Source: CAWBXL01 sp963837365
Lineage (GTDB): Bacteria; Acidobacteriota; Terriglobia; Terriglobales; Acidobacteriaceae
NCBI GenBank assembly: GCA_963837365.1
Contig: CAWIMW010000002.1
Location: 620,001-684,000 of the forward strand
Length of the DNA stretch: 64,000 bases
Reading direction: 5' to 3'
Of this stretch, positions 26,264-33,431 are shown piece by piece. Under the pieces are notes generated by a model. It searched no databases and was not told the origin of the DNA. It saw only the letters and a program-made list of their open reading frames with translations. Positions within the stretch are counted from its first letter, which is position 1, and every line of letters starts with the position of its first letter. Both the position numbers and the translations under genes were made by a program.

Positions 26264-27031
26264 GTGGAGCCCCTAACCTACAGCATCATCATCCCGGCCT
26301 ACAGCGAGAGCGCGCGCATCGCCTCCTCGCTTGACAAGATCCTCGCCCATGCCGCCAAGCACAACTGGAAGGCGGAGATCATAGTCGTAGACGACGGTTC
26401 GCACGACTCGACCGTAGACATTGTCCGCGACTACATGGCCAAGCACCCAAACGTGCGCTTAATCCAGAACCCGCGCAATCGCGGCAAGGGATACAGCGTG
26501 CGCAACGGCATATTGCACGCCAATGGTGAGGTGCTTCTATTCAGCGACGCCGACTTATCTTCCCCTATCGAAGAAGCCGAGAAGTTATTTGCCGCCATCC
26601 GCGAAGGCCATGACATAGCCATCGGATCACGCTGGGTCAATCCCGACCTGCAAATCCGCAGACAACCGTTCTATCGCCGCCTGGGAAGTCGCGGCTTCAA
26701 TCTTTTCCTGCGCGCGATTCTCCGGCTGAAGTTCAAAGACACGCAATGCGGATTCAAGGCCTTCGCTCAGCGCGCAGCCATCACGGTTTTCTCCCTGCAA
26801 CAGATCGAGCGCTGGGGCTTCGATGCTGAACTGCTCTACATTGCCCGCAAGTATCAGTTCCGTGTCGCGGAAGTCCCAGTGGCTTGGGCCCACCGTGACG
26901 GTACGCGTATGCATCCCTTCCGCGATGGCCTTCACATGGTTTGGGATTTGCTGCGAGTCCGCTGGAACGCAATCAGCGGCAAGTACAAACCGTCGAAATA
27001 CGAGAACTATGGCGTAGCCAAACTACGCTAG
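26264..27031 (+). CDS. Family 2 glycosyltransferase, dolichol-phosphate type
   Basis: 255 residues from GTG 26264. A GT-A fold is seen from the start: YSIIIPAYSESARI, IIVVDDGSHDSTVDIV (nucleotide-sugar binding), and LLFSDADLSSPIEEAE with the DxD metal motif. RWVNP..RQPFYRR and FKDTQCGFKAF are typical of eukaryotic ALG5-like and bacterial polyprenyl-phosphate glucosyltransferases. There is no transmembrane helix. It probably transfers a sugar from UDP- or GDP-sugar to polyprenyl phosphate; the sugar is not predictable. Confidence 0.88.
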   Translation: MEPLTYSIIIPAYSESARIASSLDKILAHAAKHNWKAEIIVVDDGSHDSTVDIVRDYMAKHPNVRLIQNPRNRGKGYSVRNGILHANGEVLLFSDADLSSPIEEAEKLFAAIREGHDIAIGSRWVNPDLQIRRQPFYRRLGSRGFNLFLRAILRLKFKDTQCGFKAFAQRAAITVFSLQQIERWGFDAELLYIARKYQFRVAEVPVAWAHRDGTRMHPFRDGLHMVWDLLRVRWNAISGKYKPSKYENYGVAKLR

Positions 27032-27298
27032 GACGCTCCCGCTGCAACTGCCGCTTCGTGTAAAGTGCGCCGGGTGCTGATTCCCGCCGCCCGGTCATAG
27101 GCAACGCTCATAGACCGTGAGCATTCCTCGCACAACCAAAAATATTCCATCTTGCGTTCGGATTCTTTTTGGTTGAAGTCGTCGTGAAGCCTTTGGCCTG
27201 GACGAGTGATCCCGCATGTTTCCAGCCGGAATAACTTCCCTTGATGGAGATAGAGGAAGAGCGCAGAACACTCAGGGATTGGCGCACTTGGAAAGCAT
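27028..27298 (-). CDS. Small Cys-rich (zinc-ribbon-like) protein, one frameshift
   Basis: Read from ATG 27298 as MLSKCANP, a one-base shift near 27274 (extra T in CCCTGAGTG), then ECSALFLYLHQGKLFRLE and on to VAYDRAAGISTRRTL, about 89 residues. Joined, it has CANPEC near the start and WLCEECSRSM later, two Cys pairs that could hold zinc. I recall similar short proteins in acidobacteria with the same CxxxxC/YLxxGKLF/EYFWLCxxCS layout and no known function. The last four bases overlap the end of the glycosyltransferase gene on the other strand. Confidence 0.6.
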
Positions 27299-27396
27299 CT
27301 CGGGGCCGGGCCGAACCTGAACCGCGAATGGATTCTACGCTCAGGCGGCAACCGCGCAACCTCGAAATTTTGCAAACTGCGAACAGAGTTTCCGAT

Positions 27397-28494
27397 TTAG
27401 GAAACACTCCGTAGGTGAAGTTTTTTTGGAACCGCTTCGGCGATCTTTTGTCCCATTTCGCCGGTGCTGAGCACATTCTGACCACTTTTTCCTAGATCGC
27501 GAGTGCGATGCCCCTCGAACAATACTTGCGCTACCGCGGCTTCCACACACTTCGCCTCTTGCTCAAGCCTAAACGAGTGGCGCAGCATCATGGCAACCGA
27601 AATAATCGCGCCCAGGGGGTTGGCAATTCCCTTGCCCGCGATGTCCGGCGCAGAACCATGCACCGGCTCATACAAAGCCACCGGCCCGCCCACGCTGGCC
27701 GATCCCAACAAACCCAGCGAACCGATGATTCCTCCAGCTTCGTCGGAAAGAATATCGCCGAACATGTTCTCGGTGAGGATCACATCAAACTCCGCCGGGC
27801 GCGCCACCAGGACCATGGCCGCGGAATCAACATACATGTGCGAGAGTTCCACTTCGGGGAACCCCGCAGCCACGCGCTTCACGACCTCTCGCCACAAACG
27901 GGAGCAGTCCAGCACATTGGCCTTATCGACCGAGAGTACTTTCCCCCGCCGCGTCGTTGCCAGCTCAAAGGCAACCTGGGCGATGCGCTCAATCTCCGGT
28001 TCGCCATAACGCATGGTATCGGTCGCCACTCGCGATCCGGTAGGCCCGTGAATCAGCCGCGGCTCCCCAAAATAAAGTCCACCCAGTAACTCGCGGACAA
28101 TCATCAGGTTCGTCCCGCGAACCAACTCCGGCCGCAATGGAGAACAATCTTCCAACCCGGGGAAACAAACTGCCGGACGAAGGTTGGCAAACACTCCCAG
28201 CTCACGGCGCAGGCGCAACAACCCAGCCTCCGGTCGTAGATGTCCGGTGTACTTATCAAAGGCCGGTCCACCCACCGCGCCCAGCAAAACGGCGCTTGAA
28301 GAAACGCAAGCCTGCAACGTGTCCTTGGGTAAAGGATCGTCGCTCGAAAGCAGCGCCGCCCCGCCAATATCTTTCCGGGTTATCGCCAGCTGATGGCCAA
28401 AAACCTCCCCTACGCTCTCCAGCACGCGTACTGCTTCATCGGTAACTTCGGGACCGATTCCGTCCCCGGCAACAACCGTAATTTTTAGGAGCAT
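27397..28494 (-). CDS. leuB: 3-isopropylmalate dehydrogenase
   Basis: 365 residues, normal length. It oxidises and decarboxylates 3-isopropylmalate with NAD in leucine synthesis. Motifs are VVAGDGIGPEVTDEAVRVL at the N-terminus, RRELGVFANLRP with substrate-binding Arg, VDKANVL with the catalytic Lys, and NMFGDILSDEAGGIIGSLG with metal-binding Asps, then HGSAPDIAGKGIANP. It lies 172 bases downstream of leuA on the same strand. Confidence 0.96.
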   Translation of the reverse strand: MLLKITVVAGDGIGPEVTDEAVRVLESVGEVFGHQLAITRKDIGGAALLSSDDPLPKDTLQACVSSSAVLLGAVGGPAFDKYTGHLRPEAGLLRLRRELGVFANLRPAVCFPGLEDCSPLRPELVRGTNLMIVRELLGGLYFGEPRLIHGPTGSRVATDTMRYGEPEIERIAQVAFELATTRRGKVLSVDKANVLDCSRLWREVVKRVAAGFPEVELSHMYVDSAAMVLVARPAEFDVILTENMFGDILSDEAGGIIGSLGLLGSASVGGPVALYEPVHGSAPDIAGKGIANPLGAIISVAMMLRHSFRLEQEAKCVEAAVAQVLFEGHRTRDLGKSGQNVLSTGEMGQKIAEAVPKKLHLRSVS

Positions 28495-28666
28495 GTCTTT
28501 CAGAACAGCATTCAGTTTTTGGACGGGTCACACAAATTGTTCCGGCAGGACAAAAACCGTGCAGGACACAGGTGCCGACAGCAAAATTGTAAATGAGTTG
28601 ACCCGGCAGACTGAAGAATTTCGCCAGCACGTATATTGAAAATCTTTATGACCGGAAGTTTATTCC

Positions 28667-29971
28667 TTAAACACCCCAAAGATAATCTTCCTGCTCTCCG
28701 TGATGTTCATGCCCAGCGCGCGTGGCATCGATCGGTATCGAGGCTGGAAATGCTCTGGGAAACGGCTCTCTTCCGCTGGCGGAATTTGCGGCTGATGCCG
28801 CATCCGTTTTCGGTGCATCAATCTCTTTGGCCAGCTCCCGCAGATGGTTGTCCTCCACTCGCTTGATCCGGTCAGCCAGCAACACAAAGCGACGATAGAT
28901 GTCGTCGAGTTGCCGCCGGTCAAATTGATATCCCAACTGCTCGTAACGCTGGGCCAAAGCATGACGCCCGGAATGTTTGCCCAATACCAGCGTCGAATCG
29001 GGCACACCTACCGTCTGCGGAGTAATGATCTCGTAGGTCAATGGATTCTTGATCATGCCATCCTGATGGATGCCGGCCGCGTGGGCAAACGCGTTGCGCC
29101 CAATGATGGCCTTATTTGGTTGTACGGGAACGCCGGTGACTTCGCTCAACATCTGGCTGGTGGGATAAAGCTGCTCAGCAACAATTCCAGTTTCGTACGC
29201 ATACTGGTCGCTGCGTACTCGCAATGCCATGACAATTTCTTCCAAAGCAGCATTGCCGGCGCGCTCTCCAATCCCATTCACCGCGCACTCTAACTGGCGT
29301 GCCCCGGCTTCTACCGCAGCCAGGGAATTAGCAACGGCAAGCCCCAGGTCGTTATGGCAGTGCGCTGAAATTATTACGCCCTGCCCTACTCCCCGTACTC
29401 GCTGCACAATGGTCTTAATCATTGCGCCAAAGTCCGCAGGCACGGTGTAGCCGACCGTATCAGGAATATTCAGGGTGGTAGCACCCGCTTCTACTACCGC
29501 ATTCAACACATCGCAAAGGAAATTTATGTCTGTGCGAGTCGCATCTTCCGGCGAAAACTCAACGTCCGCACACAATGACTTCGCCAGACGGACCCCTTCC
29601 CGCGCCTGTTCCAGGCACTTCTCGCGCGTCATCTTGAGCTTGTATTGCAGATGAATGTCGGAGGTCGCTAAAAATACATGGATGCGAGGCCGCGCAGCAC
29701 CTTTCAGTGCTCCCCAAGCCCTTTCGATGTCTTGCGGCACCGAACGCGCCAACCCGCAAATAATCGGCCGGCGTATCTCAGCAGCGATGGCCTGCACGGC
29801 GGTAAAGTCCCCATCCGATGCGATCGGAAAACCCGCTTCGATCACATCCACTCCAAGACGGTCCAGTTGCCGGGCCAGACGCTGCTTCTCTGCCACGTTC
29901 ATGCTGCAACCGGGCGACTGCTCGCCGTCCCGCAAAGTTGTGTCGAATACAGTGACTCGCTCGCGTGCCAT
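28667..29971 (-). CDS. leuA: 2-isopropylmalate synthase, short form
   Basis: 434 residues. The catalytic TIM barrel is complete: VFDTTLRDGEQSPGCSM with the metal-binding Asp, ISAHCHNDLGLAVAN with HxH, and NGIGERAGNAALEE. The linker subdomain follows (DSTLVLGKHSGRHAL). Where full-length LeuA (about 515 residues) continues with the leucine-binding LeuA_dimer domain, this protein has only about 45 low-complexity residues. It should therefore lack ordinary leucine feedback, or it may be a NifV/homocitrate-like relative. The link to leuB and the divergent LysR gene favours leucine synthesis. Confidence 0.88.
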   Translation of the reverse strand: MARERVTVFDTTLRDGEQSPGCSMNVAEKQRLARQLDRLGVDVIEAGFPIASDGDFTAVQAIAAEIRRPIICGLARSVPQDIERAWGALKGAARPRIHVFLATSDIHLQYKLKMTREKCLEQAREGVRLAKSLCADVEFSPEDATRTDINFLCDVLNAVVEAGATTLNIPDTVGYTVPADFGAMIKTIVQRVRGVGQGVIISAHCHNDLGLAVANSLAAVEAGARQLECAVNGIGERAGNAALEEIVMALRVRSDQYAYETGIVAEQLYPTSQMLSEVTGVPVQPNKAIIGRNAFAHAAGIHQDGMIKNPLTYEIITPQTVGVPDSTLVLGKHSGRHALAQRYEQLGYQFDRRQLDDIYRRFVLLADRIKRVEDNHLRELAKEIDAPKTDAASAANSASGREPFPRAFPASIPIDATRAGHEHHGEQEDYLWGV

Positions 29972-30028
29972 AGGGTGTTAATCCTCCAAGGGGTGAGAAC
30001 TATGCTACTCACATCCCCCAGTAAAAGC

Positions 30029-30085
30029 AAAGCTTATAATTTTAATAGTTAACATTAGATAAAGTTAACCCATAAGCTATACTAA
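30029..30085. promoter_or_regulatory. Operator/promoter region between leuA and the LysR gene
   Basis: A markedly AT-rich 60 bases in a GC-rich setting. AGCTTAT (30031-30037) and ATAAGCT (30072-30078) form an inverted repeat around two GTTAAC hexamers (30048-30053 and 30064-30069). TATACT (30078-30083) could be the -10 of the LysR gene. The design fits a LysR binding region controlling both directions. Confidence 0.6.
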
Positions 30086-30113
30086 TGCCCACGTGGACCT
30101 GGTCGGGAGGCGC

Positions 30114-31031
30114 ATGGATCTTGCTCAACTGGAAGTTTTTGTGACCGTGGCCCAGGAAGGCCGGTTTTCCCGCGCCGCGGAAAAGTTGCACCGCACCCAA
30201 TCGGCCGTCAGCCAGACCATCCGCAAACTGGAAGAGGAAATCGGCGAGCCACTATTTGACCGCTCCTCCCGGGAGGGCCGTCTCACCGATGTTGGAAAAG
30301 TCCTGCAAGACCATGCCGAGAAGTTATTGAATCTCCGCCAGGGCGCCTACCAGGCGTTGCTTGAATTGCGCGTACTCCAACAAGGCAAACTGTCCATCGC
30401 CGCCAACGAACTTACCGCCCTGTATTTACTTCCGGTGCTGGCGGAATTCCGCCGCTTGCACCCCATGATCAAAATCGCTGTCCAACGCTCGCTGGGCCGC
30501 AACATCCCGGAGGACATCCTCCGCCATAACTGCGAACTTGGCGTCCTGACCTACGATCCGCAAATTCCCCAGCTTCGCTCCGTCGTTGTCTATCATGACG
30601 AGCTGGTTTTTGTAGTACCACCTAGCCATCCCCTCGCCTCTGAACCCCAAGTCAGCATCCAGCAACTGGGAGCGGAATCCTTCATAGCCCACAATGTCTC
30701 CTCCCCCTATCGCGAGAAAGTAATCGAGGCTTTCAAGCGCCACAAAACCCCGCTCCACATGGCGGTTGAGCTTCCCACGCTACAAGCGATCAAGAGCTTT
30801 GTAGCCGCCGGAAATGGAGTAGCGTTCCTTCCGGAAATCAGCGTGGAAAATGAACTGGCGAATGGCGAGCTGAAAAGCATCCCGCTAAAAGACCTGCGCC
30901 TGCACCGCAAACTACGACTGGTATACCGCAAGGCTGCGAGTATTTCTCACGCCGCCCGGGCATTTCTGAAAATAGCAGAGAACATCGCAGCCGAACGGGG
31001 CGGCCGCTACCGCTCCGAGCCGCAAAGCTGA
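30114..31031 (+). CDS. LysR-family transcriptional regulator
   Basis: 305 residues from ATG 30114 (MDLAQLEVFVTVAQEGRFSRAAEKLH); a start 21 bases earlier is also open. The N-terminal winged helix-turn-helix shows the classical FSRAAEKLHRTQSAVSQTIRKLEEEIGEPLFDR. The remaining part is a periplasmic-binding-like effector domain (LSIAANELTALYLLPVLAEF, VAAGNGVAFLPEIS). It is divergent from leuA across 142 bases, so it probably controls leuA/leuB in response to a pathway intermediate and also itself. Confidence 0.92.
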   Translation: MDLAQLEVFVTVAQEGRFSRAAEKLHRTQSAVSQTIRKLEEEIGEPLFDRSSREGRLTDVGKVLQDHAEKLLNLRQGAYQALLELRVLQQGKLSIAANELTALYLLPVLAEFRRLHPMIKIAVQRSLGRNIPEDILRHNCELGVLTYDPQIPQLRSVVVYHDELVFVVPPSHPLASEPQVSIQQLGAESFIAHNVSSPYREKVIEAFKRHKTPLHMAVELPTLQAIKSFVAAGNGVAFLPEISVENELANGELKSIPLKDLRLHRKLRLVYRKAASISHAARAFLKIAENIAAERGGRYRSEPQS

Positions 31032-31035
31032 ATAA

Positions 31036-31464
31036 TCACTGCGCCTGCATCAACCCAGCCCGCTCTCCCGCCAGAATCGCCTCTCCCAGCGTAGGATGGA
31101 TATCGAACAACGAAGTGAGATTGAAAAGTTTCAACAAGCTGTAAACCTGCTGGTTCGGCGCCACCAACTTTACCGCGCGCCCATCGCTATTCGCTTGATT
31201 CAACACCGCGACAAGTTCGCCCAACCCGGCACTATCAATCGATTCCACCCCACTCAGGTCGAGCACCACCTGACGCACACACGACAAAACCTCCGACACC
31301 TTGGCCGAAAGCGCCGCCGCCTCATCCCGATACACCAGGCGTCCTTTGCAATACACCACTGCCAACCCGAGGCTTTCGCGAACTTCCAAACTTAACTTCA
31401 ACTTCGGCTCCTTCATGAATGCAGGTACGAATTGCGGTTGCTCTAGACAAACACAGGAAGACAT
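31036..31464 (-). CDS. STAS-domain anti-anti-sigma-like protein
   Basis: About 142 residues; ATG 31464 has a weak GTGAG site, and MKEPKLKL at 31416 is an alternative. The STAS fold runs to the end, with VRQVVLDLSGVESIDSAGLGELV holding the phosphorylatable Ser of SpoIIAA/RsbV relatives (DSAGL). Such proteins release a sigma factor by binding its anti-sigma kinase partner. No kinase gene is adjacent. It is convergent with the LysR gene, four bases from its stop. Confidence 0.88.
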   Translation of the reverse strand: MSSCVCLEQPQFVPAFMKEPKLKLSLEVRESLGLAVVYCKGRLVYRDEAAALSAKVSEVLSCVRQVVLDLSGVESIDSAGLGELVAVLNQANSDGRAVKLVAPNQQVYSLLKLFNLTSLFDIHPTLGEAILAGERAGLMQAQ

Positions 31465-31633
31465 CGGACTCACCCGTTTCTACTTGCCCTTTCTATATTC
31501 ATAGACGAACCAAACCACCTTTAAGTTCTGTAAAAATTAGTAAAAGGTCTGGGGCCCAAAGTAATCAATGCCAAATTTACCCATGGCCCCTTTTGGAAAT
31601 CTCATAGACAACAGATTCAAAAGGGTTTAAAAG

Positions 31634-32428
31634 CTAAGTCGGACTCCCGGCAAGCTCCATCTCGGTTTCATCTTGAGATTCCGCATCATTGGAAAATTCC
31701 CTAGCAGATTCATTCGGGTCCGTGACCACACTGGGGTCCTTATACTCTTGGATGCATACACCTTCGCAACCCACCGTGATGTAAGTCGCTTGCTCGTCCG
31801 TCCAGCTACCGGAGTTGTAATACTCAACTCCATCTTGCTCCCGATGCATAGCCACATGTGTGTGTCCGCAAAAAACTCGGCTGGCTTGCCACAACCGCGC
31901 CTGCGCGATCGCTCCCGCAGCAACTTTGGTAGAAAGGCGCAGCCATCGCGTATTCAGCAAATCCACATAGCGGGAAAACCGGCGGTCTTTGAAATCCAGC
32001 TTCTGCAATTGCAAATGCAGAAAAGACCCAAGATTACTCAACAGCACGTTGTTGACAGCAAATCGATCAAATTGATGCCCATGCACCGCCAGGTGCCGCC
32101 GCCCTTCAAACTCCCATATGTATTCCTGATAAACCTTCACTCCCACCAGATGCGACATGACATTGGTCAGTCCCTGATCGTGATTTCCCTCAACCCACAC
32201 CACTTCAATTTTGCGTTTGGGGTTAGAGAGCTTGCGGATATACCCGAGGAACTTCCAGTGTTCTTTGGTAAGCCGCCCAAAATTCAGATCTGAAAAGATG
32301 TCTCCCAGCAGAACCAACCGCCGGAAACTGGTTTCGCGCAACATGCGCATCGCTTCCTGCGCCCGGCTGATGTGCGATCCCAGGTGCAGGTCCGACAGGA
32401 TGAGCGTGTCATGGGCTGCGCTACTCAT
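31634..32428 (-). CDS. LpxH-like metallophosphoesterase
   Basis: 264 residues. The five calcineurin-type metal motifs are in order: LSDLHLGSH (DxH), LLGDIFSDL (GD), WVEGNHDQGL (GNHD), AVHGHQFD, and FCGHTHVAMH (GHxH). Spacing is like LpxH/UDP-2,3-diacylglucosamine diphosphatase of lipid A synthesis, but the C-terminus is extended by an acidic tail (SQDETEMEL). No lpx neighbour confirms the role, so a general phosphodiesterase is possible. Confidence 0.82.
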   Translation of the reverse strand: MSSAAHDTLILSDLHLGSHISRAQEAMRMLRETSFRRLVLLGDIFSDLNFGRLTKEHWKFLGYIRKLSNPKRKIEVVWVEGNHDQGLTNVMSHLVGVKVYQEYIWEFEGRRHLAVHGHQFDRFAVNNVLLSNLGSFLHLQLQKLDFKDRRFSRYVDLLNTRWLRLSTKVAAGAIAQARLWQASRVFCGHTHVAMHREQDGVEYYNSGSWTDEQATYITVGCEGVCIQEYKDPSVVTDPNESAREFSNDAESQDETEMELAGSPT

Positions 32429-32530
32429 CCCCTTTTTTGTAGCGCAATGATGTTACGGAGTGATTAAAACTGCACTAAAAACAGGTCAATTGGTAACTGT
32501 CTGATAAATAGCGGGTTGTACAACGAATGA

Positions 32531-32809
32531 CTACTTGGAAGCCGGCGGCACATACTCCTTCGGCAAGGTTGACCCCTGCCCAAAGAAAAACTGCTCCAAC
32601 TGCTGCACGATGGCCTGCTGGTCTTCCTTACGCGCAGGATTCAGGCGGTATTCATTCAAAAGCATTTTGCAATGTTCCATCCACATGCCCCAGGCCTGTT
32701 TGGAGACATTGTCATACACCTTCTTGCCCAAATCCGTGTCAAAGGGAGGCTCATCCAAACCGGGCAGCTCTTGCTGCAATTTCACGCAGAAAACCTTGTG
32801 CTCTGCCAT
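32531..32809 (-). CDS. YggX-family iron-trafficking-like protein
   Basis: 92 residues from ATG 32809 (MAEHKVFCVKLQQELPGLDEP). The Cys at position 8, KVYDNVSKQAWGMWMEHCKMLLNEYRLN and FFFGQG match YggX, a small cytoplasmic protein that protects Fe-S clusters from oxidation. The usual length is about 90. A longer reading upstream of this ATG consists of repeat sequence and was not used. Confidence 0.92.
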   Translation of the reverse strand: MAEHKVFCVKLQQELPGLDEPPFDTDLGKKVYDNVSKQAWGMWMEHCKMLLNEYRLNPARKEDQQAIVQQLEQFFFGQGSTLPKEYVPPASK

Positions 32810-32894
32810 TGTATTTTCCTTACTAAAAATTATCTCACAATAGCGCCCCGCGGGCAGAGCAGGCGATCCGAGGGATCTTCCGTTTCCCACAAAA

Positions 32895-33021
32895 CCACAC
32901 TGAGAACCGGCATCTGAGAACCGAGAACTGAAATTACATCCAGCGTCTCCGGGAAATGGCAGATTATTGCTTGGTTTGGGTGCACCAAACATCAGCTGTC
33001 AGTTCCACGTTCTCTGTTCTC
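32895..33021. repeat. Type E repeat pieces upstream of tRNA-Ile2
   Basis: ACTGAGAACCGGCATCTGAG and GAACCGAGAACTGAAATT (32899-32936), then CATCAGCTGTCAGTTCCACG and TTCTCTGTTCTCAG (32991-33021), which are inverted relative to each other. Same family as 17712-17786 and 21028-21183. Confidence 0.55.
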
Positions 33022-33065
33022 AGAAGGGAATCTCGATCAATGTCTGTGCCGGGAGAAAAATTCGC

Positions 33066-33141
33066 TGGTGGGCCCTCCAGGATTTGAACCTGGGACCAAT
33101 GGATTATGAGTCCACTGCTCTAACCGCTGAGCTAAGGGCCC
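33066..33141 (-). tRNA. tRNA-Ile2 (CAU, lysidine type)
   Basis: 76 bases with encoded CCA. Acceptor GGGCCC..GGGCCC, D arm AGCTCAGCGGTTAGAGC, anticodon loop CTCATAA giving CAU, T arm CAGGTTCAAATCC. The body closely follows the E. coli ileX gene (CTTAGCTCAG, GGTTAGAGCAG, ACTCATAATC), so it is the AUA-reading isoleucine tRNA modified by TilS, not a methionine tRNA. Confidence 0.9.
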
Positions 33142-33431
33142 CCATCGGCCAATCTAGCACAATTGCAATCAAGCAGTTAGCCTGCCACCCCAGCCTGCGC
33201 CAGCCAACCAACTGTAATCAACCTCTAATGCCCTGTATCACTTAGCCAGCCCATTACGAACCATTACCAAAGTTTCCATCTATACAACCTAAGTGATTGT
33301 TTATAAGCACTTTAGCTTGTAGCATGAGGTGTTGTTTTTGGTCCTCCTCAGACTTTTCCCCAAAGTCTTTGCAGGCTCATCGGGCTCGCTCCATCAGAAC
33401 TATGAATGGTCGCTCACAGTCCTGGAGATCC

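Noticed and set aside
28660..29007. Alternative frame at the leuA 3' end (MNITESRKIIFGVFKE)
   Set aside because: It looks somewhat protein-like, but has no LeuA_dimer features and joining it would not restore the missing domain.
33066..33141. tRNA-Met for the CAU anticodon
   Set aside because: The body follows the ileX-type tRNA-Ile2 sequence, not elongator or initiator tRNA-Met.
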